The position numbers were made by a program, and so were the translations under genes. A stretch of 64,000 bases of DNA from Pseudomonadota bacterium (GTDB lineage: Bacteria > Pseudomonadota > Gammaproteobacteria > Burkholderiales > SG8-39): assembly GCA_947455195.1 (NCBI GenBank), contig CANGMI010000009.1:124001-188000 (forward strand). The letters are read 5' to 3'. Under the pieces are notes generated by a model that worked only from the letters and a program-made list of their open reading frames with translations, did not search any database and was not told the DNA's origin. Positions 9,537 to 18,490 of the stretch are shown one piece after another; within the stretch, counting starts at the first letter, position 1, and every line of letters begins with the position of its first letter.

Positions 9537-10304
9537 ATGCCCCACACCGCTTCAGTTGCCACGAGTGCAGCCACCTGCAGCGCTACCGAATGGGCAGCAC
9601 GCATCGAACTGGCGGCCTGCTACCGGGTCTTTGCCCGGATGGGCTGGACCGAACTCATCTTCAATCACATCACCCTGCGGGTGCCCGATGAGCCGGCCCA
9701 CTTCCTGATCAACCCGTTTGGTCTGCATTACAGTGAAGTGCGGGCATCCAACCTGGTGAAGATTGACACCGCCGGCAACGCCGTCGGTCCGACCCGGCAT
9801 CGGGTGAATCCGGCCGGTTTCGTGATTCATTCGGCCATCCACCAGGGCATTGGCGAAGCCCACTGCGTGATGCACACCCACACCACCGCCGGCATGGCGG
9901 TGGCCTGCACCCGGGCCGGGCTCACGATGAGCAACTTCTACGCGGTGAATCTGGCCAATCAGGTGGCCTACCACGACTTCGAGGGCGTTACCACGAGCCT
10001 CGAGGAGGGTCCGCGCCTCGTTCGCAGCTTCGGCACGCACAAGGCCATGATCCTGCGCAGTCATGGCCTCATCAGCCATGGCCGTACGGTGGCGGAGGCC
10101 TTCGTCTGGCTGTGGACGCTCAACCGGGCCTGTGAAATCCAGGTGGCCACGGCCAGCATGGGTAGCGAGATCCTGCCGATACCGGACTCGGCTTGGCAGG
10201 ACCCGGCGCGCGCCGGTCTTCAGTTCTCGGCCCAGAACGCGCAGGCGGTTTTTGATGCCATGCGCCGCCAGGTCGATGCCTCAGACCCGGGCTACGCCAC
10301 CTAG
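9537..10304 (+). CDS. Class II aldolase/adducin family protein
   Basis: This 255-residue protein has the class II aldolase/adducin fold, a zinc-dependent family of aldolases, epimerases and decarboxylases acting on sugar-phosphate-like substrates. Metal-binding histidines are visible in HCVMHTHTTAGMAV (about residues 106-119) and LRSHGLISHG (about residue 170-180). The N-terminal FNHITLR segment and the NPFGLHYSEV motif are typical of the subgroup often annotated as hypothetical aldolase. ATG 9537 follows GGAG. A paralogue with the same motifs lies at 45104-45922 inside the catabolic cluster. The gene ends the SDR-aldolase pair and is followed by a terminator that serves the opposite strand. 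Confidence 0.9.
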   Translation: MPHTASVATSAATCSATEWAARIELAACYRVFARMGWTELIFNHITLRVPDEPAHFLINPFGLHYSEVRASNLVKIDTAGNAVGPTRHRVNPAGFVIHSAIHQGIGEAHCVMHTHTTAGMAVACTRAGLTMSNFYAVNLANQVAYHDFEGVTTSLEEGPRLVRSFGTHKAMILRSHGLISHGRTVAEAFVWLWTLNRACEIQVATASMGSEILPIPDSAWQDPARAGLQFSAQNAQAVFDAMRRQVDASDPGYAT

Positions 10305-10368
10305 TTGACGCATGCCGGGGCCGCGCGGGTGCCGTCCGCTCGCGGGCGCCGGCGAAATGCCATGAAAA

Positions 10369-10397
10369 AAGCCCCCGGCATGGCTGCTCGGGGGCTT
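10369..10397 (-). terminator. Rho-independent terminator of the MFS gene
   Basis: A perfect 9-bp inverted repeat, AAGCCCCCG at 10369-10377 and CGGGGGCTT at 10389-10397, encloses an 11-base loop. Read on the minus strand the stem is followed by a run of six T, the standard intrinsic terminator shape, about 50 bases after the stop of the MFS permease. On the plus strand there is no T-run, so termination of the aldolase transcript there would be weaker. Confidence 0.88.
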
Positions 10398-10446
10398 CAT
10401 GACATCCGGGTGCTGGCGGGATACCCGCCAGGCCAGGGTCCGTCGA

Positions 10447-12129
10447 TCAGTGGCTGTGGAACTCGTTGATGTCCACGTCCTTGGTCTCGCGGATGAAGAT
10501 GAGACCGATGATGAAGGTCGCCGACGCTACGATGATGGGGTACCACAGGCCGTAGTAGATATCGCCCGTCGCGGCCACCATCGCAAACGCCGTGGTCGGC
10601 AGGAACCCGCCGAACCAGCCGTTGCCGATGTGGTACGGCAGGGACATCGAGGTGTAGCGGATATTGGTCGGGAAGAGTTCGACCAGCATCGCCGCGATCG
10701 GGCCGTACACCATGGTGACCAGGATCACGAGCAGGGTGAGGATCGTGATCGTCATGCCCCAGTTGACCGCCGCCTTGTCAGCCTTGGCCGGGTAGCCGGC
10801 TTCCTTGATCGCCTCGCCCATCGCCTTGTTGAAGGTGTCGCTCGCGGCCTTCAGGTCAGCACCGGTCAGACCCTTGAGCGAGACGCTCTCGATCTCGGTG
10901 TTGCCCACCTTCACCTTGGCCACCGTACCTGCGGGCGCTACCTGATTGGTGTAGTTCACCGACGCACGAGCGAGGAAGGACTTCGCCACATCACAGGAGC
11001 TGGTGAACTTGGCCGTTCCGACCGGGTTGAACTGGAACGAGCACTCGGCGGGGTCGGCCATGACCACCACCGGTGACTTCGCCAGCGCCGCTTCGAGGGC
11101 CGGGTTGGCGTAGTGGGTCAGCATCCCGAAGAGGGGGAAGTAGCTCAGCGCAGCAATCAGGCAGCCCCCCAGGATGATCGGCTTGCGACCGATGCGGTCC
11201 GACAGCGAACCAAACAGGATGAAGAAGGGCGTGCCGATCGCCAGCGAGGCCGCGATCATCAGGTTGGCATCGAAACCATCCACCTTCAGGGTCTGGGTGA
11301 GGAAGAAGAGCGCGTAGAACTGACCGGTGTACCAGACCACGGCCTGACCCGCCGTCAGACCCAGCAGCGCGATGATGACGATCTTGAGGTTGCGCCATTG
11401 TCCGAACGACTCGGTGAGCGGCGCCTTGGAGCGCTTGCCCTCGGCCTTCATCTTCTGGAAGAGCGGCGATTCGCTGAGGGTGAGGCGAATCCATACCGAG
11501 ACGCCCAGCAGCACGACCGACAGCAGGAACGGCACACGCCAGCCCCAGTCGGCGAAGGCCGCTTCACCGGTCCAGGTCCGCGTGCCGAGAATCACCAGCA
11601 GCGACAGGAACAGACCCATGGTGGCCGTGGTCTGGATCCAGGCCGTGTAAGCACCCCGCTTGCCGTTCGGCGCATGTTCGGCCACATACGTGGCGGCACC
11701 ACCATACTCGCCGCCGAGGGCCAGACCCTGCAGGAGACGCAAGGTGATCAGGATGATCGGTGCCGTGACCCCGATCGACGCGTAGGAGGGCAGGATACCG
11801 ACCACGAAGGTCGACAGACCCATGAGGATGATGGTGATGAGGAAGGTGTACTTGCGGCCCACCATGTCACCGAGGCGACCGAAGAGCAGCGCGCCAAAGG
11901 GACGCACTGCAAAACCGGCCGCAAACGCCATGAGGGCGAAGATGAACGCCGCCGTTTCATTGACGCCGGAGAAGAACTGCTTGGAAATGATCGCGGCCAG
12001 CGATCCATACAGGTAAAAGTCGTACCACTCGAATACCGTGCCGAGTGATGATGCGAAGATGACCTTGCGTTCCTCGGGGGTCATGCCCTCCGCGGCCGCA
12101 GGCTTCATCGATGAGCTTGCTGTCGACAT
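10447..12129 (-). CDS. MFS permease, metabolite:H+ symporter type, with a large periplasmic insert
   Basis: This 560-residue inner-membrane carrier belongs to the metabolite:H+ symporter branch of the major facilitator superfamily, which imports organic acids. It shows SSLGTVFEWYDFYLYG in helix 1, RPFGALLFGRLGDMVGRKYTF between helices 2 and 3, RLLQGLALGGEYGGAATYVAE in helix 5 and GSLSDRIGRKP between helices 8 and 9. Residues about 338-450, between helices 9 and 10 on the periplasmic side, form a hydrophilic insert of some 110 residues with two cysteines. Members of about 430 residues lack this. AAGGG sits next to the ATG. A terminator follows, and an AT-rich promoter candidate precedes it, so it appears to be monocistronic. 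Confidence 0.92.
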   Translation of the reverse strand: MSTASSSMKPAAAEGMTPEERKVIFASSLGTVFEWYDFYLYGSLAAIISKQFFSGVNETAAFIFALMAFAAGFAVRPFGALLFGRLGDMVGRKYTFLITIILMGLSTFVVGILPSYASIGVTAPIILITLRLLQGLALGGEYGGAATYVAEHAPNGKRGAYTAWIQTTATMGLFLSLLVILGTRTWTGEAAFADWGWRVPFLLSVVLLGVSVWIRLTLSESPLFQKMKAEGKRSKAPLTESFGQWRNLKIVIIALLGLTAGQAVVWYTGQFYALFFLTQTLKVDGFDANLMIAASLAIGTPFFILFGSLSDRIGRKPIILGGCLIAALSYFPLFGMLTHYANPALEAALAKSPVVVMADPAECSFQFNPVGTAKFTSSCDVAKSFLARASVNYTNQVAPAGTVAKVKVGNTEIESVSLKGLTGADLKAASDTFNKAMGEAIKEAGYPAKADKAAVNWGMTITILTLLVILVTMVYGPIAAMLVELFPTNIRYTSMSLPYHIGNGWFGGFLPTTAFAMVAATGDIYYGLWYPIIVASATFIIGLIFIRETKDVDINEFHSH

Positions 12130-12266
12130 CCCTTATCTCCCTTGGTGACTGGCGGTGCGTGCCTGCACGACAGCGGCTCGCTACCGGTTGGATCCGTTCT
12201 GCTTCGGACTGCCTGGACGGTTCGGGCGTGAGACTTGCATCAACCGGACCCTAGTGCGCGACGCTT

Positions 12267-12295
12267 ATCATATCTTAATCAATATGTCGTGGAAA
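12267..12295 (-). promoter_or_regulatory. Candidate promoter of the MFS permease gene
   Basis: On the minus strand TTTCCA (12295-12290) and TATGAT (12272-12267) are 17 bases apart in an AT-rich island about 140 bases upstream of the MFS ATG. The surrounding sequence is clearly less GC-rich than the neighbours, which supports a regulatory role. No operator was identified with confidence. Confidence 0.4.
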
Positions 12296-12337
12296 TCTTG
12301 TCGTGATCTCGACAGGCAATCCCGGCAGCAAAGCGCC

Positions 12338-13264
12338 TCAGAGCGCAGCCAGGCGCCGCTCCTGGCGTGCGATCAGCCGATCGACCTCGGCCCGCCCGCG
12401 GACGTCGAGGCGGGGCCCGGGCAGGCGCAGGTTCTCGCAGGCCATCGCGCCACGTCGCATCAGGACGTACTTGCGGATGGCAAGGCCGATGCCGGGTTGC
12501 AGTTCATGTCGCACGAGCGGCAGGTAGGCATCGAATCGATCCTCGGCCGCCTCGTGCTCACCCGCCACCCACAGACGGTGCACGTCGACCATCATCTCCG
12601 GGTAGGAAAAACCGGTCATCGCCCCATCGGCACCGCGCGCGAGTTCCTGCGGGTAATGCAGGGCACCGTTGCCCACCAGAATCGACACCCGGCGCCCCGG
12701 TCCGTCACCGTGCTCGCGCACCGCGCTCAGCTTGTCCAGACCGGGACAATCCTCGTGCTTGAGCATCACCACATTGGCAAAGTCATCGATGATGCGATTG
12801 ATCACCGAGGTCGACATGTACACGCCCGTTGTCTGCGGGTAATCCTGCACCACCAGCGGCACGTCGGCCAGCGTCGTGCAGATGCGCTGGTAGAAACCGT
12901 GCACCTGATCATCCGATCGCAGACCGGGCATGGGCGCCACCATGATCGCCGCCGCCCCCTCATCCATCATGCGTGCGCCAAACACCTTGAGATTGTCCAG
13001 ATAGGGGCTCGCGGCACCGACAATCACCGGCACGCGTCCGGCCACCTGATCGATCACCGTGCGTGCAAACGCAAGACTCTCCTCGGGACTGAGCTTGTTC
13101 TGCTCACCGAGGATGCCGAGAATCGTGAGCCCGTGGGCGCCATGCGCCAGGTAGAAGTCAGTGAGCCGGCGGGCACTGTCATGGTCGACCGCGCCCTCCG
13201 CCGTGAACGGCGTGGCCGAAATGACATAGACACCCTTCGCGTCGGTACCCAATCGGGCGTGCAT
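12338..13264 (-). CDS. Dihydrodipicolinate synthase (DapA) family aldolase/lyase
   Basis: This 308-residue TIM-barrel protein belongs to the DapA/N-acetylneuraminate-lyase family of Schiff-base aldolases. The substrate-carboxylate loop is GILGE rather than the DapA GTTGE, and the expected Tyr (VVQDYPQTTG) and Schiff-base Lys (VMLKHEDCPG) are present at about residues 140 and 168. Without the DapA-specific threonines it is more likely a catabolic lyase or dehydratase than a lysine-biosynthesis enzyme. The ATG at 13264 follows AGGAG; an upstream in-frame ATG at 13300 lacks conservation. The MFS organic-acid permease lies just downstream in the same direction and may feed it. Confidence 0.88.
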   Translation of the reverse strand: MHARLGTDAKGVYVISATPFTAEGAVDHDSARRLTDFYLAHGAHGLTILGILGEQNKLSPEESLAFARTVIDQVAGRVPVIVGAASPYLDNLKVFGARMMDEGAAAIMVAPMPGLRSDDQVHGFYQRICTTLADVPLVVQDYPQTTGVYMSTSVINRIIDDFANVVMLKHEDCPGLDKLSAVREHGDGPGRRVSILVGNGALHYPQELARGADGAMTGFSYPEMMVDVHRLWVAGEHEAAEDRFDAYLPLVRHELQPGIGLAIRKYVLMRRGAMACENLRLPGPRLDVRGRAEVDRLIARQERRLAAL

Positions 13265-13388
13265 GAGCCGTCTTCTCCTCGTGGTGGTTCGACCGGGCAA
13301 TCCGTACCCGGGCCGGATGCGCGGGAAGTCTACGCTGCCCTCAGCCCATGGGATAATCCCGGCCCATCATCCGAGGAGCATCCGAGCC

Positions 13389-14387
13389 GTGATTCCAGAC
13401 ACCATGCAGTACATCGACCACGGCAAGGGCGGTGAGTCCGATGTCATGACACTCGCCACCGGTCCGGTACCGGTGCCAGGGCCTGGCGAAGTACTCATCC
13501 GGGTCGCCCATGCCGGCGTCAACAGACCCGACGTGCAGCAGCGCAAGGGACTCTATCCGCCGCCGCCTGGCGCTTCTCCGGTCATGGGCCTCGAAGTCGC
13601 GGGCGAGATCGTGGCCGTGGGCGAGGGCGAGATGGCGTGGAAGGTGGGTGACACGGTCTGTGCGCTGACCCCCGGGGGCGGCTACGCGCAGTACTGCAAG
13701 GCGCCTGCAGGCAGCTGCCTGCCGATACCGGCCGGGCTCTCGCTTCTCGAAGCTGCGGCCCTGCCCGAAAACTACTTCACCGTCTGGTCGAATGTGTTCT
13801 TTCGCGCGCAACTCAAGCCCGGAGAGCGGTTTCTGGTGCATGGTGGCTCGAGCGGCATCGGCCTCACGGCCATTCAACTGGCACACGCCTTCGGCGCCAC
13901 GGTCTACACCACCGTCGGCAGCGACGAGAAAGCCGCAGCCTGTCGCGCTGCCGGGGCCGATGTCGCGATCAATTACCGCACCCAGGACTGGGCTGCCGAG
14001 ATCTGGCAGCTCACCAACCGTCGGGGTGTCGATGTCATCCTCGACATGGTGGGTGGCGACTACGTCAATCGCAACCTGCGCTCCCTTGCCATGGAGGGCC
14101 GCCTGGTGCAGATCGGGTTCATGCAGGGCCCCAAGGCCGAAATCGACGCCGGCGCCATCCTCATGAAACGACTCACCTTCACCGGGTCGGCCTTGCGACC
14201 ACGCACCAACGAAGTGAAGGCGCGCATTGCAGGCGGACTGCGCAGCCGCGTATGGCCGCTCATCGAACAGGGCAAGGTCCGCCCGGTGATTCATGCACGC
14301 TTCCCACTGGCCGAAGCCGCCGCGGCGCATGCGCTGATGGAATCGAGCACCCATATCGGCAAGATCATGCTGGACGTCCAGTCCTGA
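13389..14387 (+). CDS. NAD(P)H:quinone oxidoreductase (MDR superfamily)
   Basis: This 332-residue cytosolic oxidoreductase of the zeta-crystallin/QOR branch lacks catalytic zinc ligands. Visible marks are AGVNRPDVQQRKGLYPPPPGAS, GLEVAGEIVAVG, and the NADPH-binding HGGSSGIGLTAIQLA at about residues 150-165. The GTG at 13389 is preceded by GAGGAG at 11 bases and gives the usual short N-terminus; an ATG five codons later is possible. A GATAAT element at 13352 may belong to its promoter. The dehydrogenase gene follows after 14 bases, so the two are probably co-transcribed with ubiD and the methyltransferase. Confidence 0.92.
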   Translation: MIPDTMQYIDHGKGGESDVMTLATGPVPVPGPGEVLIRVAHAGVNRPDVQQRKGLYPPPPGASPVMGLEVAGEIVAVGEGEMAWKVGDTVCALTPGGGYAQYCKAPAGSCLPIPAGLSLLEAAALPENYFTVWSNVFFRAQLKPGERFLVHGGSSGIGLTAIQLAHAFGATVYTTVGSDEKAAACRAAGADVAINYRTQDWAAEIWQLTNRRGVDVILDMVGGDYVNRNLRSLAMEGRLVQIGFMQGPKAEIDAGAILMKRLTFTGSALRPRTNEVKARIAGGLRSRVWPLIEQGKVRPVIHARFPLAEAAAAHALMESSTHIGKIMLDVQS

Positions 14388-14401
14388 AGGAGACCATCGC
14401 G

Positions 14402-15913
14402 ATGAGCACCCCCTCGAACACGACAGCCGACCCTGGTGCGACGAACGTTGCCCTTCCGCCCCTGAAGGATCCGACCCTGTTTCGCCAGCAGTGCTTCATC
14501 GATGGCGCATGGGCAGACGCCGACTCGGGCCGCACGATAGCCGTCACCAACCCGGCCAACGGGCTCACGCTCGGCAGCGTACCTGGCATGGGCACCGACG
14601 AAACGCGCCGTGCCATCGCCGCCGCTGACGCCGCTCTGCCCGCCTGGCGCGCGCGCACGGCCAAGGATCGCGCCACGATCCTGCGGCGCTGGTTCGAGCT
14701 CATGCTCGCCAACCAGGAGGATCTGGCGGTGCTCATGACCGCCGAGCAGGGCAAGCCGCTGGCCGAGTCAAGGGGTGAAATCGCCTACGCGGCCTCGTTC
14801 ATCGAGTGGTTTGCCGAAGAAGGCAAGCGCATCTACGGCGACGTGATACCGAGTCACGCGGCCGACAAGCGAATCGTGGTCCTGAAGGAGCCGATCGGCG
14901 TCTGCGCCGCGATCACGCCGTGGAATTTCCCGGCTGCGATGATCACCCGCAAATGCGGTCCGGCGCTCGCCGCCGGTTGCACGATGGTCGTGAAGCCGGC
15001 GACCGCAACCCCGTATTCGGCGCTGGCCCTGGCAGAACTCGCCCAGCGCGCTGGCGTCCCGAAGGGCGTATTCAGCGTCATCACCGGTGCGGCCAGTGCG
15101 GTGGGCGGCGAGATGACCTCGAACCCGACTGTGCGCAAGCTCACCTTTACCGGCTCCACCGAGATCGGCAAGGTGCTGATGGCCCAGTGCGCGCAATCGG
15201 TGAAGAAAACCTCGATGGAACTGGGCGGCAATGCCCCCTTCATCGTGTTTGACGATGCCGACCTCGATGCCGCCGCCGAAGGCGCCATCGCGTCGAAGTA
15301 TCGCAACGCCGGCCAGACCTGCGTGTGCGCCAATCGGCTGCTGGTGCAGGACTCGGTCTACGACGCATTTGCCGCAAAGCTGGCGGAAAAGGTGGCCCAA
15401 CTGAAGGTGGGCAACGGGCTCACCCCCGGGGTCACGATCGGGCCCCTCATCGACACCGCTGCCGTGGCCAAGGTGCAGGAACACATCGACGATGCCATCG
15501 GCCATGGCGCGCGCGTGGTGGCTGGCGGCCGGGCGCATGCGCTGGGCGGGCTGTTCTTCGAGCCGACGATTCTGGCGGATGTGACAACGGCGATGAAGGT
15601 CGCACGCGAGGAAACCTTCGGACCGCTCGCGCCGCTCTTTCGCTTCAAGGACGAGCGCGAGGCGATCGCACTGTCAAATGACACCGAGTTCGGACTGGCA
15701 GCCTACTTCTACGGGCGCGACATCGGACGCATCTGGCGCGTGGCCGAAGCCCTCGAATACGGCATCGTGGGGGTCAACACCGGCCTGATCTCCACCGAGG
15801 TCGCGCCCTTTGGCGGCATGAAGCAGTCAGGCATCGGACGCGAAGGTTCGAAGTACGGCATCGAGGACTATCTGCAGGTGAAGTACCTGTGCATTGGCGG
15901 GTTGGATCGCTGA
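14402..15913 (+). CDS. gabD: NAD(P)-dependent succinate-semialdehyde dehydrogenase-type aldehyde dehydrogenase
   Basis: This 503-residue aldehyde dehydrogenase oxidises an aldehyde to an acid with NAD(P). The features are ITPWNFPAAMITRK (cofactor binding), TFTGSTEIGKVLM, the catalytic Glu in MELGGNAPFIVFDDAD and the catalytic Cys in RNAGQTCVCANR. The overall sequence is closest to GabD-type succinate-semialdehyde dehydrogenases, with an N-terminal extension of about 25 residues. ATG 14402 follows AAGGAG. The stop overlaps the ubiD start (TGATG). Whether it acts on succinate semialdehyde itself or on another semialdehyde from the neighbouring pathway cannot be told from sequence. Confidence 0.9.
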   Translation: MSTPSNTTADPGATNVALPPLKDPTLFRQQCFIDGAWADADSGRTIAVTNPANGLTLGSVPGMGTDETRRAIAAADAALPAWRARTAKDRATILRRWFELMLANQEDLAVLMTAEQGKPLAESRGEIAYAASFIEWFAEEGKRIYGDVIPSHAADKRIVVLKEPIGVCAAITPWNFPAAMITRKCGPALAAGCTMVVKPATATPYSALALAELAQRAGVPKGVFSVITGAASAVGGEMTSNPTVRKLTFTGSTEIGKVLMAQCAQSVKKTSMELGGNAPFIVFDDADLDAAAEGAIASKYRNAGQTCVCANRLLVQDSVYDAFAAKLAEKVAQLKVGNGLTPGVTIGPLIDTAAVAKVQEHIDDAIGHGARVVAGGRAHALGGLFFEPTILADVTTAMKVAREETFGPLAPLFRFKDEREAIALSNDTEFGLAAYFYGRDIGRIWRVAEALEYGIVGVNTGLISTEVAPFGGMKQSGIGREGSKYGIEDYLQVKYLCIGGLDR

Positions 15914-17769
15914 TGGCCACCCGCACAGCACAGGCCGGTCGCCGCGTCCCGGACGCCGATCCGGCAAGCCCGGCAACAGTGGCCCCCTCGCGCAAGGCGC
16001 CGGCGCGCAAGACGACTGCGCGCAAAGCCCCGGCACCGCGCGCGTCGGTGCCGGACGAAAGCCCGGCGGCCAAAGCCGCAACGGCGCCCGCCCGCGCCTA
16101 CCCCGATCTGCACGACCATATCGCGAGCCTGGAAGCGGCGGGCCTCCTCATCCGGGTCGACCGTCCGATCAACAAGGACACCGAGATGCATCCCCTGGTG
16201 CGCTGGCAGTTCCGGGGCGGCATCGCCGAGCGTGACCGCAAGGCGTTCCTCTTTACCAACGTCACCGACAGCAAGGGGCGTCATTACGACATCCCCGTGG
16301 TCGTCGGCGCAGTCGCCGCCAATCGCGAGATCTATCGCATCGGCATGGGCTGTGAACTCGACAAGATCGATGCCACCTGGAACCGGGCGGCCGCCCACCC
16401 GATCAAGCCGCGGGTGGTCAGGAACGCACCGTGCCAGGAAATCGTCATCATGGGTGATGAGCTCGATGAACCTGGCAAGGGCCTCGATGCGATTCCGGTG
16501 CCGATCTCGACCCCCGGCTGGGACAACGCGCCCTACACGACGCTGTCGCAGTACATCACCCGCGACCCCGAAACCGGGGTGCAGAACATGGGCAATTACC
16601 GGGGTCAGGTCAAAGGTCAGCGGCGCCTTGGCATGAATCCGTCGCTCGAACTGCGTCCGGGCATCTACGTTCACTGGGAGAAGGCACGGGCTCGTGGTGA
16701 AAAGCTGCCCGCGGCCGTCGTGCTGGGTGCACCGCCCTGCATTACCTTTACCTCGGCGCAGAAACTGCCCGAAGACGTTGATGAGTTCGACGTGGCTGGC
16801 GGTCTTGTCGGGGCACCGGTGAATCTGGTTCGTGCGAAGACGGTCGATCTCATGATCCCGGCCGAAGCCGAAATCGTGATCGAGGGCTACATCAACACCG
16901 AGTTCCTCGAACCCGAGGCGCCGTTCGGCGAATCGCACGGTCACGTCAACCTGCAGGAATACAACGCCTTCATGGACGTGACCTGCATCACGCGGCGCAG
17001 GAACGCGATTCTCACCTCGATCATCTCGCAGGTGACACCGAGCGAGTCGAGCGTGATCAAGCGGGTCTCGATGGAACCGCTCTTTCTGAACCATCTGCGA
17101 CGCAGCCTGGGCATCCTCGGGGTGAAGAAGGTGGTGATGCATGAACCGCTCACCAACCTGCGCAAGGTGATCGCGCTGATCATGGATCGCAAGACGCCCA
17201 CCACGGAAATCTGGCGCGCACTCTATGGCGCAGCAGCCTTGCACCGGGCGGCCGGCAAGTATGTCATTGCGGTGAATGAGGACATCGACCCGGACAATGC
17301 CGATGCCCTCCTCTGGGCCATGTCGTACCGCGCCAATCCGGCGCTCGACATCGAGATTCTCAAGCACCGCGATCAGGGGCACGGGCCGCGCAGCAAGCGC
17401 AACGGCGGGCAGGATGCCTCGGTGCTGATCGATGCGACCCTGAAGGAAGACTTTCCGCCCATTTCGCTGCCCAAGCGCGAGTTCATGGAAAACGCCCGGG
17501 CCATCTGGGAAGAACTCGGTCTGCCGCCGCTCAAGCCCGAGTCGCCCTGGTTTGGTTACACGCTGGGTGACTGGCCGGCCGAATTCGACAAGGCTGCCGA
17601 ACTGGCCGTGCAAGGCGACTACTTCATCACGGGTGAGATCATCGCTGGCCAGCGACGCAGCGATGTCACGATGAACACCGAAGTGCGCGACGTCGGCACG
17701 CGTCAGGGCAAGAAACCCAAGGCGCCCAAGGCGCCCAAGCTTGCGAAGAAGAACAAGAAGAAGTCCTGA
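15913..17769 (+). CDS. UbiD-family prenylated-FMN decarboxylase with basic terminal tails
   Basis: UbiD enzymes use prenylated FMN to (de)carboxylate unsaturated or aromatic acids. The 618-residue product has a UbiD core from about residue 62 to 595. It contains the acidic active-site segment LEPEAPFGESHGH (about residues 330-343), PAAVVLGAPPCITFTS and the C-terminal DINDxD-like region NEDIDPDNADALLWAM. Unusually, residues 1-60 are rich in Ala, Pro, Lys and Arg, and the last 20 are a repetitive Lys/Ala/Pro tail resembling a histone H1 tail. The length is greater than in UbiD itself (about 490). No UbiX flavin prenyltransferase gene is visible in the window. It starts inside the dehydrogenase stop (TGATG). 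The substrate is unknown. Confidence 0.9.
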   Translation: MATRTAQAGRRVPDADPASPATVAPSRKAPARKTTARKAPAPRASVPDESPAAKAATAPARAYPDLHDHIASLEAAGLLIRVDRPINKDTEMHPLVRWQFRGGIAERDRKAFLFTNVTDSKGRHYDIPVVVGAVAANREIYRIGMGCELDKIDATWNRAAAHPIKPRVVRNAPCQEIVIMGDELDEPGKGLDAIPVPISTPGWDNAPYTTLSQYITRDPETGVQNMGNYRGQVKGQRRLGMNPSLELRPGIYVHWEKARARGEKLPAAVVLGAPPCITFTSAQKLPEDVDEFDVAGGLVGAPVNLVRAKTVDLMIPAEAEIVIEGYINTEFLEPEAPFGESHGHVNLQEYNAFMDVTCITRRRNAILTSIISQVTPSESSVIKRVSMEPLFLNHLRRSLGILGVKKVVMHEPLTNLRKVIALIMDRKTPTTEIWRALYGAAALHRAAGKYVIAVNEDIDPDNADALLWAMSYRANPALDIEILKHRDQGHGPRSKRNGGQDASVLIDATLKEDFPPISLPKREFMENARAIWEELGLPPLKPESPWFGYTLGDWPAEFDKAAELAVQGDYFITGEIIAGQRRSDVTMNTEVRDVGTRQGKKPKAPKAPKLAKKNKKKS

Positions 17770-17782
17770 TCAGGAGTTCACC

Positions 17783-18490
17783 GTGTCCGAGTCGAAGTCT
17801 GTCGCGCCAAAAGCCGACTGGAAGCCGCATGCGGCCGCGCCCAACACGCACCAGCGGGTGCTGGAACTGGTGCGGGCGCATCTGGCAGACCAGCCCGGTG
17901 CACGGGTCTGTGACGTGCCGTGCGGGGCAGGTGCCCTCTCGGCACAACTGGCGGCAGACGGTCTCGACGTGATGCCGGTCGACATCGCGGCGGTCGAACC
18001 CTTTCAGTTCGATCCGACGCGGCGTCGACTGCACGATTGCAACCGGGGCCTGCCCTTTGCCGATGCCGAACTCGACGCGGTCGTGAGCGTGGAAGGCATC
18101 GAGCATCTGGAAAGCCCCACGGGCTTTCTGCGCGAATGCGCGCGCGTGCTGCGTCCCGGGGGTCTGCTCTTTCTCACCACGCCCAATGTCGACAGCCTGC
18201 GCTCGCGCAAGTACGTCATCGGACGCGGCTATCACCGCTTCTTCGGTCCCGATGGGGACGAGGCCAAGGATGCCGGGCATCTTCACCCGATCGACATGAT
18301 GTTCGTGCGCAATGCGATCCGGCCACTCGGGCTCGTCTGGGTCGAGGGTGCCGTGAACCGCCTGTCGGGCAAGACCTGGTACTCAGAACTCTTGCGTCCG
18401 ATGCTGCAGCGCAAGCTGCCCGCCGCACTGCGAGGCGAAGTGCCCTTCTACGGCGACGTGATGATCTACGTGCTGCGCCGCGCAGCCTGA
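17783..18490 (+). CDS. Class I SAM-dependent methyltransferase
   Basis: This 235-residue protein has a Methyltransf_11/25 Rossmann domain. The SAM loop is VCDVPCGAGALSAQL (about residues 42-56), followed by FADAELDAVVSVEGIEHL and ARVLRPGGLLFLTTPN. GTG 17783 is preceded by AGGAG at six bases and gives a short leader of conserved type. The first conserved residues suggest an O- or C-methyltransferase of the kind found in quinone or cell-surface biosynthesis, but the target is not evident. The 3' end overlaps that of the convergent glycosyltransferase gene by 25 bases. Confidence 0.88.
   Translation: MSESKSVAPKADWKPHAAAPNTHQRVLELVRAHLADQPGARVCDVPCGAGALSAQLAADGLDVMPVDIAAVEPFQFDPTRRRLHDCNRGLPFADAELDAVVSVEGIEHLESPTGFLRECARVLRPGGLLFLTTPNVDSLRSRKYVIGRGYHRFFGPDGDEAKDAGHLHPIDMMFVRNAIRPLGLVWVEGAVNRLSGKTWYSELLRPMLQRKLPAALRGEVPFYGDVMIYVLRRAA

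Noticed and set aside
15868..17613. 581-codon minus-strand frame opposite ubiD
   Set aside because: The plus strand encodes an unmistakable UbiD protein; the antisense product has no family motifs and a His/Arg/Gly-rich shadow composition.
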